Assembly: GCA_024640955.1 (NCBI GenBank)
Contig: JAHEDZ010000013.1
Span: forward strand, 1-47,427
DNA length: 47,427 nucleotides
Direction of reading: 5' to 3'
From: Oceanospirillaceae bacterium
Lineage (GTDB): Bacteria; Pseudomonadota; Gammaproteobacteria; Pseudomonadales; Balneatricaceae
The notes beneath the pieces are model-generated. The model was not told the origin of the DNA. It saw nothing but the letters and a program-made list of their open reading frames with translations, and did no database searches. Below, piece by piece: positions 33,539-42,258 of the stretch. The first letter of the stretch is position 1. Each line of letters begins with the position of its first letter. A program made the position numbers and the translations under genes.

Positions 33539-36280
33539 ATGACTGATAGCACTAGCGCACCGATTGTTCTCGTTGACGGATCCTCCTACCTCTACCGCGC
33601 CTTCTTCGCCTCCCAGCAGGCGGATATGCGCACAAAGGACGGCCGGCCGACTGGCGCTATTCGTCTGGTTACCTCGATGATGCGCAGCCTGTTGAAGGCT
33701 TACCCAGCATCGCCGATTGCGGTGATCTTTGATGCCAAGGGTAAAACTTTTCGTGACGAGATCTTCCCCGAGTACAAGGCGCAGCGCCCACCCATGCCGG
33801 ATGATCTGCGCTCGCAGGTAGAACCAATTCATAAGATTATCGCTGCCATGGGTATCCCGCTTTTTGTGGAGGAGGGTGTAGAGGCAGATGATGTGATCGG
33901 TACGCTGGCGCGTCAGGCCGAAAAGGCGGACCGTTCGGTGATCATCTCGACCGGTGATAAGGATATGGCGCAGCTGGTTGATGAGCGTGTGACGCTGATC
34001 AACACAATGAATGATACGCGCATGGACCCGGCGGGCGTTGTTGAGAAGTTTGGTGTTGGGCCTGAGTTGATCATCGACTTCCTCGCGCTGATGGGCGACA
34101 AGGTGGACAATATTCCGGGCGTTCCGGGTGTCGGTGAGAAGACGGCACTAGCGCTCTTGCAGGGGGTCGGCAGTATTGCTGACCTCTATCAAAATCTCGA
34201 TAAAATTGCGGATCTAAGCTTTCGCGGCTCTAAAACCATGGCTGCAAAGCTGGAAGAGCATCGCGAGATGGCCGAGCTGTCGTACTTGCTAGCGACGATC
34301 AAAACCGACGTTCCGCTGAGTATCGATCTGGGTGATATCTGCTGCCCAGAGCCGCAGCCAGAAACGCTCACACAGCTTTTCCGTGAGTGTGAGTTCCGCA
34401 CCTGGGTTGTAGAGCTCGAATCGAACGGTGTAGAGAGCACCTCAGTCGCCAAGCCCGCTAAACCTGACGTCGTGCGTGAGTATGAGACCCTGCTTGAACA
34501 GTCTCAGCTCGAGGCGTGGATAGAGCGTCTGACCTCGGCAGGAACCTTTGCCGTCGATACTGAGACGACAAGCCTTAACTATATGGAAGCCAAACTGGTT
34601 GGATTGTCCTTCTGTTGCGAGGCGGGCAAAGCGGCCTATCTACCACTCGGGCATGACTACATGGGGGCTCCAGCGCAGATCGACTTTGACTGGGCACTCG
34701 CTAAACTCAAGCCACTGCTCGAAAGTAAAACGATCACCAAAGTGGGGCAGCACCTGAAATACGACATGAACGTGCTGGCTAACTACGGTATTGAGCTACG
34801 CGGTATTGCGGCTGATACCATGCTGCAGTCTTATGTACTCAATAGTACGGCGACGCGTCACGATATGGATAGCCTGGCTAATTACTATTTGGATGAGAGT
34901 ACGACTAAGTTTGAAGAGCTGGCGGGTAAGGGTAAGAAACAACTGACCTTCAACCAGATCGAGATTGAACCTGCCAGTGCCTACGCTGCGGAGGATGCCG
35001 ATATCACTTGGCGTCTATATCAAACACTGCAGCAAGCTTATGCCGAACAGCCTGAGCTCAGCACCGTCCTCAATGAGATCGAAGTGCCGCTCGTGCCTGT
35101 GTTGTCACATATTGAGCGCAACGGTGCGCTGATCGACCCCGCCATGCTGCTCGCGCAAAGTGCAGAGATTGAGATTCGCTTGGCTGAGCTGGAGCGGGAG
35201 GCCTATGAGGTGGCGGGTGAGCCATTCAATCTGAGTTCACCCAAGCAACTGCAGACAATTCTGTTTGAGAAGCAGGGTTTGCCGGTCATTAAGAAGACAC
35301 CCAAGGGCGCGCCGTCGACGGCGGAAGAGGTGCTGCAAGAGCTGGCACTTGAGTACCCACTACCGAAACTGATTATCGAACACCGTGGTTTGGCGAAGTT
35401 GAAGTCGACCTACACCGACAAGCTGCCTACGATGCTTGATCCGACCACTAAGCGTCTGCACACCTCCTATCATCAGGCAGTAACGGCCACCGGTCGATTG
35501 AGCTCAACGGATCCGAACCTGCAAAACATCCCTGTCCGCTCAGCTGAGGGGCGCAGGATCCGCAATGCGTTTATTGCCCCTGCCGGCTACAAGATTGTTG
35601 CGGCGGACTACTCACAGATTGAGCTACGCATTATGGCGCACCTCTCGGGCGATGCCGGTCTGGTTAACGCCTTTGCTGCAGGTGAAGATATTCACCGTGC
35701 GACGGCCGCTGAGGTGTTCAAAGTGACGCCACTTGAAGTCTCTGGTGACCAGCGCCGTAGCGCCAAGGCGATCAACTTCGGCTTGATTTACGGTATGTCA
35801 GCCTTTGGTTTGGCCAAACAGCTTGGTACTGGGCGCAAAGAGGCGCAGAGTTATATCGATCACTACTTCGAGACTTACCCTGGGGTGCGAGCCTATATGG
35901 ACAATACTCGTGAAATGGCGCGCGACAAGGGGTATGTCGAAACCATATTCGGTCGTCGACTCTATCTGCCCGAGATCAATGCGCGTAACCCTATGTCACG
36001 CCAAGCCGCTGAGCGCACCGCGATCAATGCGCCGATGCAGGGGACTGCGGCCGATATCATTAAGCGCGCTATGTTGGCGGTGGATGCTTGGTTGGCTGAG
36101 GCGGACGTGGATGCACGCATGATTATGCAGGTGCACGATGAATTGGTGTTTGAAGTGGCAGAGTCACAACTCGACGCATTCAACACTAAGATTCACGAAC
36201 TGATGGAGAGCGCCGCCGAATTGAGTGTGCCCCTGCTGGTTGAAGTCGGTGTTGGCGAGAACTGGGAGCAGGCGCACTAA
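33539..36280 (+). CDS. polA: DNA polymerase I PolA
   Basis: 913 residues from the ATG at 33539, which gives the usual N-terminus close to V-L-V-D-G-S-S-Y-L-Y-R; longer starts at 33488-33497 are unlikely. 5'-nuclease domain ~1-300 (E-A-D-D-V-I-G-T-L, S-T-G-D-K-D-M-A-Q-L). Proofreading domain active: V-D-T-E-T-T-S-L, L-K-Y-D-M-N-V-L and Y-A-A-E-D-A-D. Polymerase motifs A (A-D-Y-S-Q-I-E-L-R), B (R-R-S-A-K-A-I-N-F-G) and C (Q-V-H-D-E-L-V-F-E) complete. Repair and Okazaki-fragment processing. Confidence 0.97.
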   Translation: MTDSTSAPIVLVDGSSYLYRAFFASQQADMRTKDGRPTGAIRLVTSMMRSLLKAYPASPIAVIFDAKGKTFRDEIFPEYKAQRPPMPDDLRSQVEPIHKIIAAMGIPLFVEEGVEADDVIGTLARQAEKADRSVIISTGDKDMAQLVDERVTLINTMNDTRMDPAGVVEKFGVGPELIIDFLALMGDKVDNIPGVPGVGEKTALALLQGVGSIADLYQNLDKIADLSFRGSKTMAAKLEEHREMAELSYLLATIKTDVPLSIDLGDICCPEPQPETLTQLFRECEFRTWVVELESNGVESTSVAKPAKPDVVREYETLLEQSQLEAWIERLTSAGTFAVDTETTSLNYMEAKLVGLSFCCEAGKAAYLPLGHDYMGAPAQIDFDWALAKLKPLLESKTITKVGQHLKYDMNVLANYGIELRGIAADTMLQSYVLNSTATRHDMDSLANYYLDESTTKFEELAGKGKKQLTFNQIEIEPASAYAAEDADITWRLYQTLQQAYAEQPELSTVLNEIEVPLVPVLSHIERNGALIDPAMLLAQSAEIEIRLAELEREAYEVAGEPFNLSSPKQLQTILFEKQGLPVIKKTPKGAPSTAEEVLQELALEYPLPKLIIEHRGLAKLKSTYTDKLPTMLDPTTKRLHTSYHQAVTATGRLSSTDPNLQNIPVRSAEGRRIRNAFIAPAGYKIVAADYSQIELRIMAHLSGDAGLVNAFAAGEDIHRATAAEVFKVTPLEVSGDQRRSAKAINFGLIYGMSAFGLAKQLGTGRKEAQSYIDHYFETYPGVRAYMDNTREMARDKGYVETIFGRRLYLPEINARNPMSRQAAERTAINAPMQGTAADIIKRAMLAVDAWLAEADVDARMIMQVHDELVFEVAESQLDAFNTKIHELMESAAELSVPLLVEVGVGENWEQAH

Positions 36281-36281
36281 G

Positions 36282-37004
36282 TTGCAGACTCAAGGCTCTT
36301 TTTTCCGAGGTTTTCGCCAGGGCTTCTGGAGCGGGTTACCTTTTGCGCTCGTGCTCGGTCCCTTCGGCATGCTGTTTGGCGTAATTGCGACCGAAGCGGG
36401 CCTCGACTTAGCTCAGGTGATGGGTTTTTCGGTGTTGGTCATCGCGGGTGCCGCTCAGGTAACCGCGCTGAGTCTAATGAATGAAAGTGCTCCTGTGCTG
36501 ATAGTCGTATTCACCGCTCTAGCAGTGAATATGCGTATGGCGATCTACTCGGCTGCGTTAGTGGAGCATTTCGGAGCCTTCCCGCTATGGAAACGCGCTG
36601 TTGCGGCCTATTGGCTTTTCGATCAGCCCTTCGCAATGACCGCAGTCGACATCAACAAGAATCCGCTGCGCTCAAGAGATGAGCGCTTCGGCTTCTACTT
36701 GGGCGTAGCGATTCCACTGGGAATTCTCTGGTATGTCGTGACGTACCTAGGTGCAACCTTGGGTGATCTGCTGCCGACCGATATCGGCATGGAGTTCGCG
36801 ATTCCTGCAACCTTCCTCGCCTTAGTCGCGCCCCTTTTGCGCTCGCTGCCACACTTGGCAGCAGCGTTCACCTCAGTTGCGGGCACGCTCGTGTTTGCAT
36901 CGCTGCCGTTCAACTCAGGGCTTCTACTTGCTGCTTTGTTGGCTCTAATTGTCGGCGCCGAAATCGAGAAACGCCTCGAGCGCCGGAGGCCGGCAGATGT
37001 TTGA
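36282..37004 (+). CDS. azlC: AzlC family branched-chain amino acid exporter subunit
   Basis: 240 residues from the TTG at 36282, one base after the polA stop (a longer frame reads into polA). About five to six helices; signature blocks F-R-Q-G-F-W-S-G-L-P-F, L-G-P-F-G-M-L-F-G-V and N-M-R-M-A-I-Y-S-A-A-L (~77-87). Partner of AzlD/YgaH in exporting branched-chain amino acids. Its last eight bases overlap the azlD start. Confidence 0.92.
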   Translation: MQTQGSFFRGFRQGFWSGLPFALVLGPFGMLFGVIATEAGLDLAQVMGFSVLVIAGAAQVTALSLMNESAPVLIVVFTALAVNMRMAIYSAALVEHFGAFPLWKRAVAAYWLFDQPFAMTAVDINKNPLRSRDERFGFYLGVAIPLGILWYVVTYLGATLGDLLPTDIGMEFAIPATFLALVAPLLRSLPHLAAAFTSVAGTLVFASLPFNSGLLLAALLALIVGAEIEKRLERRRPADV

Positions 37005-37314
37005 TGCTGGCTACGTTTGGACGATTATCATCCTGTTGGGTGTCGGCACCTGGATGATCCGCTTCTCATTCATGGGGTTGGTTGGCGATCGTCCATTGCC
37101 CGCTTACTTCCGCCGTATGCTGAACTACTCAGCGGTGGCTGTACTCCCCGGTATATGTGCGCCGATTATCCTGACCAATAAAACGGGCGACTTCGAACCG
37201 TTACGCCTGATAGCAGCGGCAGCGATCCTAATCATTGGCGTCTGGACTCAATCACTGATGAAATCGATCTGCGCTGGATTGCTGATTTACTTCGGCATCA
37301 ACGCGCTGTTCTAA
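36997..37314 (+). CDS. azlD: AzlD family branched-chain amino acid exporter subunit
   Basis: 105 residues from the ATG at 36997-36999, with GGAGG seven bases upstream inside azlC. Three to four helices (T-I-I-I-L-L-G-V-G-T-W-M, A-V-A-V-L-P-G-I-C-A-P-I, I-A-A-A-A-I-L-I-I-G). Needed with AzlC for export. The overlap suggests coupled translation. Confidence 0.9.
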   Translation: MFDAGYVWTIIILLGVGTWMIRFSFMGLVGDRPLPAYFRRMLNYSAVAVLPGICAPIILTNKTGDFEPLRLIAAAAILIIGVWTQSLMKSICAGLLIYFGINALF

Positions 37315-37452
37315 TTCCATTAAATACACGAGCGCGGTATTTAAACGTCCTCTCAGCAGGGCCACCGTGCTAGCTCAGTTGCGGTTTGTGTCTGGCATCG
37401 ATGCGCTCAGACAATCTCCAGACGATATGTATGACCTGGAGATTCTCGATGA

Positions 37453-37626
37453 TTCCGATCAGCGCTGATCTCTTATTACGGAGCTAGATTTATGATCACT
37501 GGTGAGACGGTAGAGCAAATCATAGAAGCGGCTTATAACAAAGCTTACGATGGCAACAAAACCAACCACGTCACTAATGGTCTGTTGCTACGAGTCGACA
37601 TTCACCAACTGTTCGACCGCGGCTAG
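37453..37626 (+). pseudogene. Decayed HNH endonuclease (C-terminal remnant)
   Basis: A frame of 57 codons from TTC at 37453 (no start) to TAG at 37624. Its product reads like the last part of HNH_2-type nucleases: F-R-x-x-L-I-x-x-Y, then I-T-G, E-A-A, T-N-H-V-x-N-G-L-L-L-R-x-D-I-H-x-L-F-D. The usual Cys in R-C-x-I-T-G is Phe and the catalytic His in A-A-H-I is Tyr (A-A-Y-N), so activity should be lost. An ATG at 37492 gives an open frame of 44 residues. An overlapping frame (37367-37468) upstream may be the rest after a frameshift. Confidence 0.65.
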
Positions 37627-37644
37627 CTTATACAGCGTACTACC

Positions 37645-38754
37645 TTAAACTGAGAGTAACAGCGTGGCGCTAAAGCGGCTTTTACCGTAACGCGCCAACA
37701 GGGCGTACTGGTCCAGCGCGATCGGCACGTCGACGAAGTCCGCTTCACTGGTCCAGAACTCCTGCTCATGATCAGGATCGCTAAAATAGATATGTCGACG
37801 ATCCGCTCCAGTCGCTAGAACCCAGTGAGGCGCTTTGTTGCGGTTTAAACGCCAGGTACTTATCAAACAGATCGCCAGCTTACCGCGTCCCAGCTCAGCC
37901 GCTAGCTGTTCTGCACTTAGGCCGGTATAGACCGGCTGCACCCCAAGGGCCTCAAGCTCGGTGAGAAACTGTCGATGCACAACCTCAATCACGTCACGCT
38001 TGGCACTATCACGCACACTATCCAGAAACGGCGTTTCCTGAGAACTCAGAAAGAGCTCCGCCTTTAGGCCGCGACGTAACGCGGATACAGCCAAGCCGAC
38101 CGGGGAGCAACCACCATGACCCGACGTCATATAGATAGTCGTGGACTCTCGCCATAACTTGAGCTCCTCTTCGCGATCGATCTGGTACCCTGGACGAAGA
38201 CCCGCAAGGGCCATTAACAGAGCCGATGGCCCACAAGTAAAGGGGGTCGTCTGGGCATAATAAAGCGTTGATTGCGTCTGGCGACCCGCTCCTGAGATGC
38301 GTTTCTCCATCCGAACGCCGTCGCTGCCATCCTCGTAGTACCCCTTAAGGGCGCTAATGCTGTGATAACCCAGAGAGCGGTAGAGTGCTTCGGCGGCTGT
38401 ATTTGTATCACTCACTTCCAGACGCATAAAGTTGACACCCTGCTCGTCGGCGGCCAGTTCCGCTGCCTGCATCAGCTGGCGACTCACCCCCCGTCGGCGG
38501 GCGTCAGGATCAATCGCTACAGAGTAGATCCGCGCTAAGTTGGTGCCGCGACGAAACAGCATCAGAATGTAGCCAGCAAGACCCTCCTCCGCTTCGCTGA
38601 ACTGGGCAACGAGAAGCTGAGAGTGCTCGGCTTTAATAAAGTGTGCAAAGCTGCGACGCGAGAGTTTGTCACCGTCGAAACAGCGCTCCTCTATCCCTAC
38701 AAGCGCATCGAGATCAGAGCGTTTGGCCGTGCGAATCAGAAGCGTCTCAGACAT
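37645..38754 (-). CDS. GNAT acetyltransferase fused to a papain-like (C39-type) peptidase
   Basis: 369 residues in two domains. Residues 1-~150 are a RimI-like GNAT fold with the acetyl-CoA loop R-R-R-G-V-S-R-Q-L (~87-95) and A-E-A-L-Y-R-S-L-G-Y. Residues ~160-369 are a papain-like domain of C39 type: Cys174 (T-T-P-F-T-C-G-P-S-A-L), His310 (A-P-H-W-V-L-A-T-G) and Asp326 or 328 (Y-F-S-D-P-D). Lacks a signal peptide; cytoplasmic. Divergent from a RimK-like ATP-grasp gene 99 bases away. From memory, this pairing is recurrent and was predicted to make and trim peptide modifications; substrate unknown. Confidence 0.88.
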   Translation of the reverse strand: MSETLLIRTAKRSDLDALVGIEERCFDGDKLSRRSFAHFIKAEHSQLLVAQFSEAEEGLAGYILMLFRRGTNLARIYSVAIDPDARRRGVSRQLMQAAELAADEQGVNFMRLEVSDTNTAAEALYRSLGYHSISALKGYYEDGSDGVRMEKRISGAGRQTQSTLYYAQTTPFTCGPSALLMALAGLRPGYQIDREEELKLWRESTTIYMTSGHGGCSPVGLAVSALRRGLKAELFLSSQETPFLDSVRDSAKRDVIEVVHRQFLTELEALGVQPVYTGLSAEQLAAELGRGKLAICLISTWRLNRNKAPHWVLATGADRRHIYFSDPDHEQEFWTSEADFVDVPIALDQYALLARYGKSRFSATLLLSV

Positions 38755-38853
38755 GGATAGACCCTAAAAAAGAGTCCTCTAATGCTAGTGCTATGCTGGG
38801 TTCTATGCCATAACTATATGGATTTTTCTCCGTTTTTCACCAAAGAGGCCCCT

Positions 38854-40341
38854 ATGTCGGCGTTCTATGTTGTTGTCGATGATCTCGAAGATTGGAAGCC
38901 CTACTTTCCCAGTCAGGATGTCATCTCATTCGAGCAGTATTTAGCTCTGGAAGCGAAGGGAAGTCGAGCACGAACTCGTGTCATCAACTGTTGCCGCAAC
39001 TCCACAGCACTGGGCCGTGGTTACTACACGTCGTTACTGGCTGAAGCGCGCCGCCATCATGTTATCCCATCCATCAGTGTCACCAACGACTTGCGGCGCA
39101 AATCGCTCTGGTCAATTGACACTGCACCGGTGGCCAAAGTCCTGTCACAGCTTGCCAGGGCGGAGAGTGAAACCGACAACCGACTCTCCCTGCACATCTA
39201 TTTTGGTGAGGCCTCCGAGCCACGGCTGGAGTCCTTAGGCAAAGCCCTGTTTGAACGCTACCCGGTGCCTAGTCTGCAGGTCACACTGAGCTTTGACGGA
39301 CAGTGGAGGGTGCAGAAACTGCGCCAGGGGAGCCTCAGTGAGATCTCCGACGAAGAGGAGCAGGTGCGCTTTGCCGCTGCCCTGGACCGCTTCAGCCATA
39401 AAATTTGGCGCAAACCCAAAGTGCGTCAACAGTACCGTTATGACTTGGCGATCTATGTCGACCCAGACGACCCTATGCCCCCGAGCGATGATGATGCGCT
39501 GAAGCGTTTCGCCAAAGCAGCAGAGCGGCTTGGCATCAAAACCGAGAAGATTACCGTGGGTGACTACCACCGCCTGGCGGAGTTTGACGGCTTGTTTATT
39601 CGTGCCACCACCTCTATCGACGACGCGACCTATAAGTTTTCGCGTAAAGCCGAGGCAGAGGGGTTAGTGGTGATGGACGATCCTCAATCGATCTTGCGCT
39701 GCACCAACAAGGTTTACCTTGCTGACCTGCTCAAAGCGAATGGTGTTCCAACGCCCAAGACAGTGATTGTCAGTAATGCCTTACCAGAGTCCCAACAGAA
39801 GATCATCGATGAGATTGGCCTACCTGCCGTGTTAAAGATACCCGACGGTGCTTTCTCAAGAGGGGTTGAGAAAGTGACGACTCAGGCTGAACTAGCCAAA
39901 TCGCTTAAAAACCTGCGCCGCAGCTCCTCGCTGGTACTGGCTCAAGAGTATATGTACACCGAATATGACTGGCGGATCGGGATACTCAACAACAAGCCAC
40001 TATTTGCCTGCCGCTACTTTATGGTTGAGGGGCACTGGCAGATTTATAAGCATGGGGATGATCCTCAAGCACCCGCCTCGGGTAACTTTGATGCCCCGCC
40101 CATCTGGGAGGTACCGCACAAAGTGATGGATGCAGCGCTTAAAGCATCGCGGCTGATTGGCGACGGGCTCTACGGGGTTGATCTCAAACAGGCTGGGGAT
40201 CGTGTCGCGGTGATCGAGGTAAACGATAACCCCAGCCTCGATTCTGAGGTGGAGGATTTGCTTCTTGGCGATGCGCTCTATCACGAGATCATCGCTGAGT
40301 TTCTGCGACGCATGGAACAGAAACGGCAGTACCGCGTTTAA
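38854..40341 (+). CDS. RimK-like ATP-grasp ligase with RLAN N-terminal domain
   Basis: 495 residues from the ATG at 38854-38856, preceded by AAAGAGG; a frame 24 codons longer has no such site. Residues 1-~190 look like the RimK-associated N-terminal domain (F-Y-V-V-V-D-D-L-E-D-W). Residues ~270-495 form the ATP-grasp: R-C-T-N-K-V-Y-L-A-D-L-L, A-V-L-K-I-P-D-G-A-F-S-R-G, E-Y-M-Y-T-E-Y-D-W-R-I-G and the Mg site V-I-E-V-N-D-N-P-S. Expected to form an amide bond between a carboxylate and an amino acid. Divergent from the GNAT-C39 gene, with which it probably works. Confidence 0.88.
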   Translation: MSAFYVVVDDLEDWKPYFPSQDVISFEQYLALEAKGSRARTRVINCCRNSTALGRGYYTSLLAEARRHHVIPSISVTNDLRRKSLWSIDTAPVAKVLSQLARAESETDNRLSLHIYFGEASEPRLESLGKALFERYPVPSLQVTLSFDGQWRVQKLRQGSLSEISDEEEQVRFAAALDRFSHKIWRKPKVRQQYRYDLAIYVDPDDPMPPSDDDALKRFAKAAERLGIKTEKITVGDYHRLAEFDGLFIRATTSIDDATYKFSRKAEAEGLVVMDDPQSILRCTNKVYLADLLKANGVPTPKTVIVSNALPESQQKIIDEIGLPAVLKIPDGAFSRGVEKVTTQAELAKSLKNLRRSSSLVLAQEYMYTEYDWRIGILNNKPLFACRYFMVEGHWQIYKHGDDPQAPASGNFDAPPIWEVPHKVMDAALKASRLIGDGLYGVDLKQAGDRVAVIEVNDNPSLDSEVEDLLLGDALYHEIIAEFLRRMEQKRQYRV

Positions 40342-40459
40342 GGCTCTTGGGCGCGGTAGAATGCCACCAACGCATTTGCGTGGCCTTAGGTTAATCTGCG
40401 GAGACAATCGGTCAATTCAGGTTTAAACTTTAGAAAATTCACGGATTTAAGAAACGATA

Positions 40460-40684
40460 ATGTCTACAAGAAAAACCTGCGCCCACTGCGGCTCTGACGC
40501 ACTAATTAGACTCTCAAGCATCGACTCACTGCTCTGCAGCGACTGTAAGCAGTACACCAATTGGAAATTGAAACCGAGTGAAGCCTCAATGCTGATTGAG
40601 GGGCGTATCGGTGAAGATGATGATAGCCCGGTGATGGGGTGCGTAACGCGCACAGCCGCCGAGCTTGAAATGGATGATGATTGA
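40460..40684 (+). CDS. Small zinc-ribbon protein of unknown function
   Basis: 74 residues. A four-cysteine zinc ribbon is clear: C7-x2-C10 (C-A-H-C) and C26-x2-C29 (C-S-D-C), spaced by 15 residues. The middle reads T-N-W-K-L-K-P and the C-terminus is acidic (G-E-D-D-D, L-E-M-D-D-D). I recall similar short proteins in marine gammaproteobacteria but no function. No strong ribosome-binding site. It follows the ATP-grasp gene by 118 bases, so a link with it is possible but unproven; convergent with engB. Confidence 0.7.
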   Translation: MSTRKTCAHCGSDALIRLSSIDSLLCSDCKQYTNWKLKPSEASMLIEGRIGEDDDSPVMGCVTRTAAELEMDDD

Positions 40685-40708
40685 GGCTCGATGTTTGGGT
40701 TGAGGCGT

Positions 40709-41350
40709 CTACTCCTCAACCGCTCCATCCTCTTCGGGAAGCATCCAGCTACTTAGGCGGTTCTGCAGCACATCAACACCCTGTTTTTTAAGTGCCGAGA
40801 ATACCTGAACGCTTACCTTGTCACCGAGTACAGCTTTGAGCTCTTTGCGCAGTTTGAGCAGCGTGTTTTGCTGCGGGCCGCGCTTGAGCTTATCGGCCTT
40901 GGTCAGAAGGACATGCAGCGGGATACCGGTCGCCTGACACCAGCCGACCATCATCTCATCGAACTCCTTCATCGGGTGACGGATATCCATCACTAGCACA
41001 ACACCTTGGAGACATTGGCGTTTCTGCAGGTACTCATCAAGGTGCTGTTGCCAGTGTTGTTTCATCGCAACAGGAACTTTGGCGTAGCCGTAGCCGGGTA
41101 GGTCGACAATTCGCAGCCCTTCGATATTGAGCGAGAAGAAGTTAATTAGCTGTGTGCGCCCCGGTGTCTTCGATGTGCGCGCTAGGCTGGTCTGTTGAGT
41201 GAGCGCATTGATCGCACTCGATTTGCCAGCGTTGGAGCGGCCCGCAAAGGCAACTTCAGCGCCGATATCTTCCGGACACTGGTTCAACTTGGACGCGCTT
41301 ATCTGAAACTTGGCGGTGTTGAAGTGGATTTTTGGCGTTTCTTCAGTCAT
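40709..41350 (-). CDS. engB: Ribosome-assembly GTPase EngB (YsxC/YihA)
   Basis: 213 residues, essential GTPase that helps build the large ribosomal subunit. G1 G-R-S-N-A-G-K-S-S (37-45), switch I with T-P-G-R-T-Q (~62-67), G3 D-L-P-G-Y-G-Y-A (83-90), G4 T-K-A-D (150-153) and G5 S-A-L-K. Located between polA-side genes and cytochrome c4 as in Pseudomonas; transcribed away from cytochrome c4. Confidence 0.96.
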   Translation of the reverse strand: MTEETPKIHFNTAKFQISASKLNQCPEDIGAEVAFAGRSNAGKSSAINALTQQTSLARTSKTPGRTQLINFFSLNIEGLRIVDLPGYGYAKVPVAMKQHWQQHLDEYLQKRQCLQGVVLVMDIRHPMKEFDEMMVGWCQATGIPLHVLLTKADKLKRGPQQNTLLKLRKELKAVLGDKVSVQVFSALKKQGVDVLQNRLSSWMLPEEDGAVEE

Positions 41351-41412
41351 CTATAGCTCGCGGTTCGACGCTTATTACCAGAAAATCGGTTTTAGAAACG
41401 CCTTATAAGGTT

Positions 41413-41418
41413 TATAAT
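41413..41418 (+). promoter_or_regulatory. -10 element of the cytochrome c4 promoter
   Basis: TATAAT at 41413-41418, about 100 bases before the cytochrome c4 ATG. The -35 position (TTTTAG with a 17-base spacer) is a weak match. The same 168-base gap must also contain the engB promoter, which I could not assign. Confidence 0.4.
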
Positions 41419-41518
41419 GCCGCCAATTTTAGCGCCCTAACGACAGAACCACCACATAAGTTCATCGTAAAATGGGAAAGCACACGAATTGCAAGCAAGT
41501 TAATTGGAAGTCTAAACG

Positions 41519-42115
41519 ATGAAAAATCTTGTTATAGGAACACTGCTCACATTCGGCCTAGTTGCAGGTGCACAGGCTGCAGGTGATGCAGAAGCGGGAC
41601 AGAATAAGGTCGCTGTATGTGCCGGCTGTCACGGGACTGATGGCAATTCTGCTGTCCCTAACTTTCCAAAGCTGGCCGGTTTGGGCGAGAAATACCTGCT
41701 CAATCAGCTGAAAGATATCCAGTCTAAGAAACGCAACATCGTAGAGATGACGGGTCTGCTGGATGCTTCATCTGAGCAGGATCTGGCTGATATGGCGGCT
41801 TACTATGCGGGTCAAAAGCGTACTGGTGGTCAGGCTGATCCTGAGCTAGTGGCTCTTGGCCAGGAGATCTACCGCGCGGGTGATGAGTCTAAAGGCTTGG
41901 CGGCATGTACCGCATGTCATGGTCCTACTGGTGACGGACTTGAATCAGCTGGCTTCCCAGCACTCTCAGGGCAGCACGCAGCTTACATCGAGAGCTCACT
42001 GGTTAAGTTCGCTAAAGGCGAGCGTGACAATGTTATGATGATGGGCGTTGCAGTGAAGATGACCGAAGCAGAGATGAAAGCGGTCGCTTCCTACATTCAG
42101 GGCCTGACTAAGTAA
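41519..42115 (+). CDS. cc4: Cytochrome c4 (dihaem)
   Basis: 198 residues. Signal peptide of 20 residues (ends A-G-A-Q-A). Two haem-binding sites: C34-x2-C37-His38 (C-A-G-C-H) and C130-x2-C133-His134 (C-T-A-C-H), with distal methionines in V-E-M-T-G-L-L (Met77) and D-N-V-M-M-M. Periplasmic electron carrier, typical of the cytochrome c4 family that feeds terminal oxidases. A terminator follows 15 bases after the stop. Confidence 0.93.
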   Translation: MKNLVIGTLLTFGLVAGAQAAGDAEAGQNKVAVCAGCHGTDGNSAVPNFPKLAGLGEKYLLNQLKDIQSKKRNIVEMTGLLDASSEQDLADMAAYYAGQKRTGGQADPELVALGQEIYRAGDESKGLAACTACHGPTGDGLESAGFPALSGQHAAYIESSLVKFAKGERDNVMMMGVAVKMTEAEMKAVASYIQGLTK

Positions 42116-42130
42116 GTTCTGGTACTTGTT

Positions 42131-42157
42131 AAAAAAGCAGCTTCGGCTGCTTTTTTT
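42131..42157. terminator. Rho-independent terminator after cytochrome c4
   Basis: GCAGC-x-TTCG-x-GCTGC stem with A6 on the left and T7 on the right. Reads well on the plus strand; symmetric enough to work on both. Confidence 0.9.
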
Positions 42158-42258
42158 GTCGCTGTCGAAAGCTATTCAGCATTGTCGCTGGGTTTCAGCT
42201 AAGATTCAGCCCATACACCTTTACTATAGCGATAACAGATATCTATTCGGAGAGAACA

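Noticed and set aside
38755-38853. Divergent promoters of the GNAT-C39 and ATP-grasp genes
   Set aside because: TATAGT and TATGCT-like hexamers occur but no -35 with 16-18 base spacing; not assigned.
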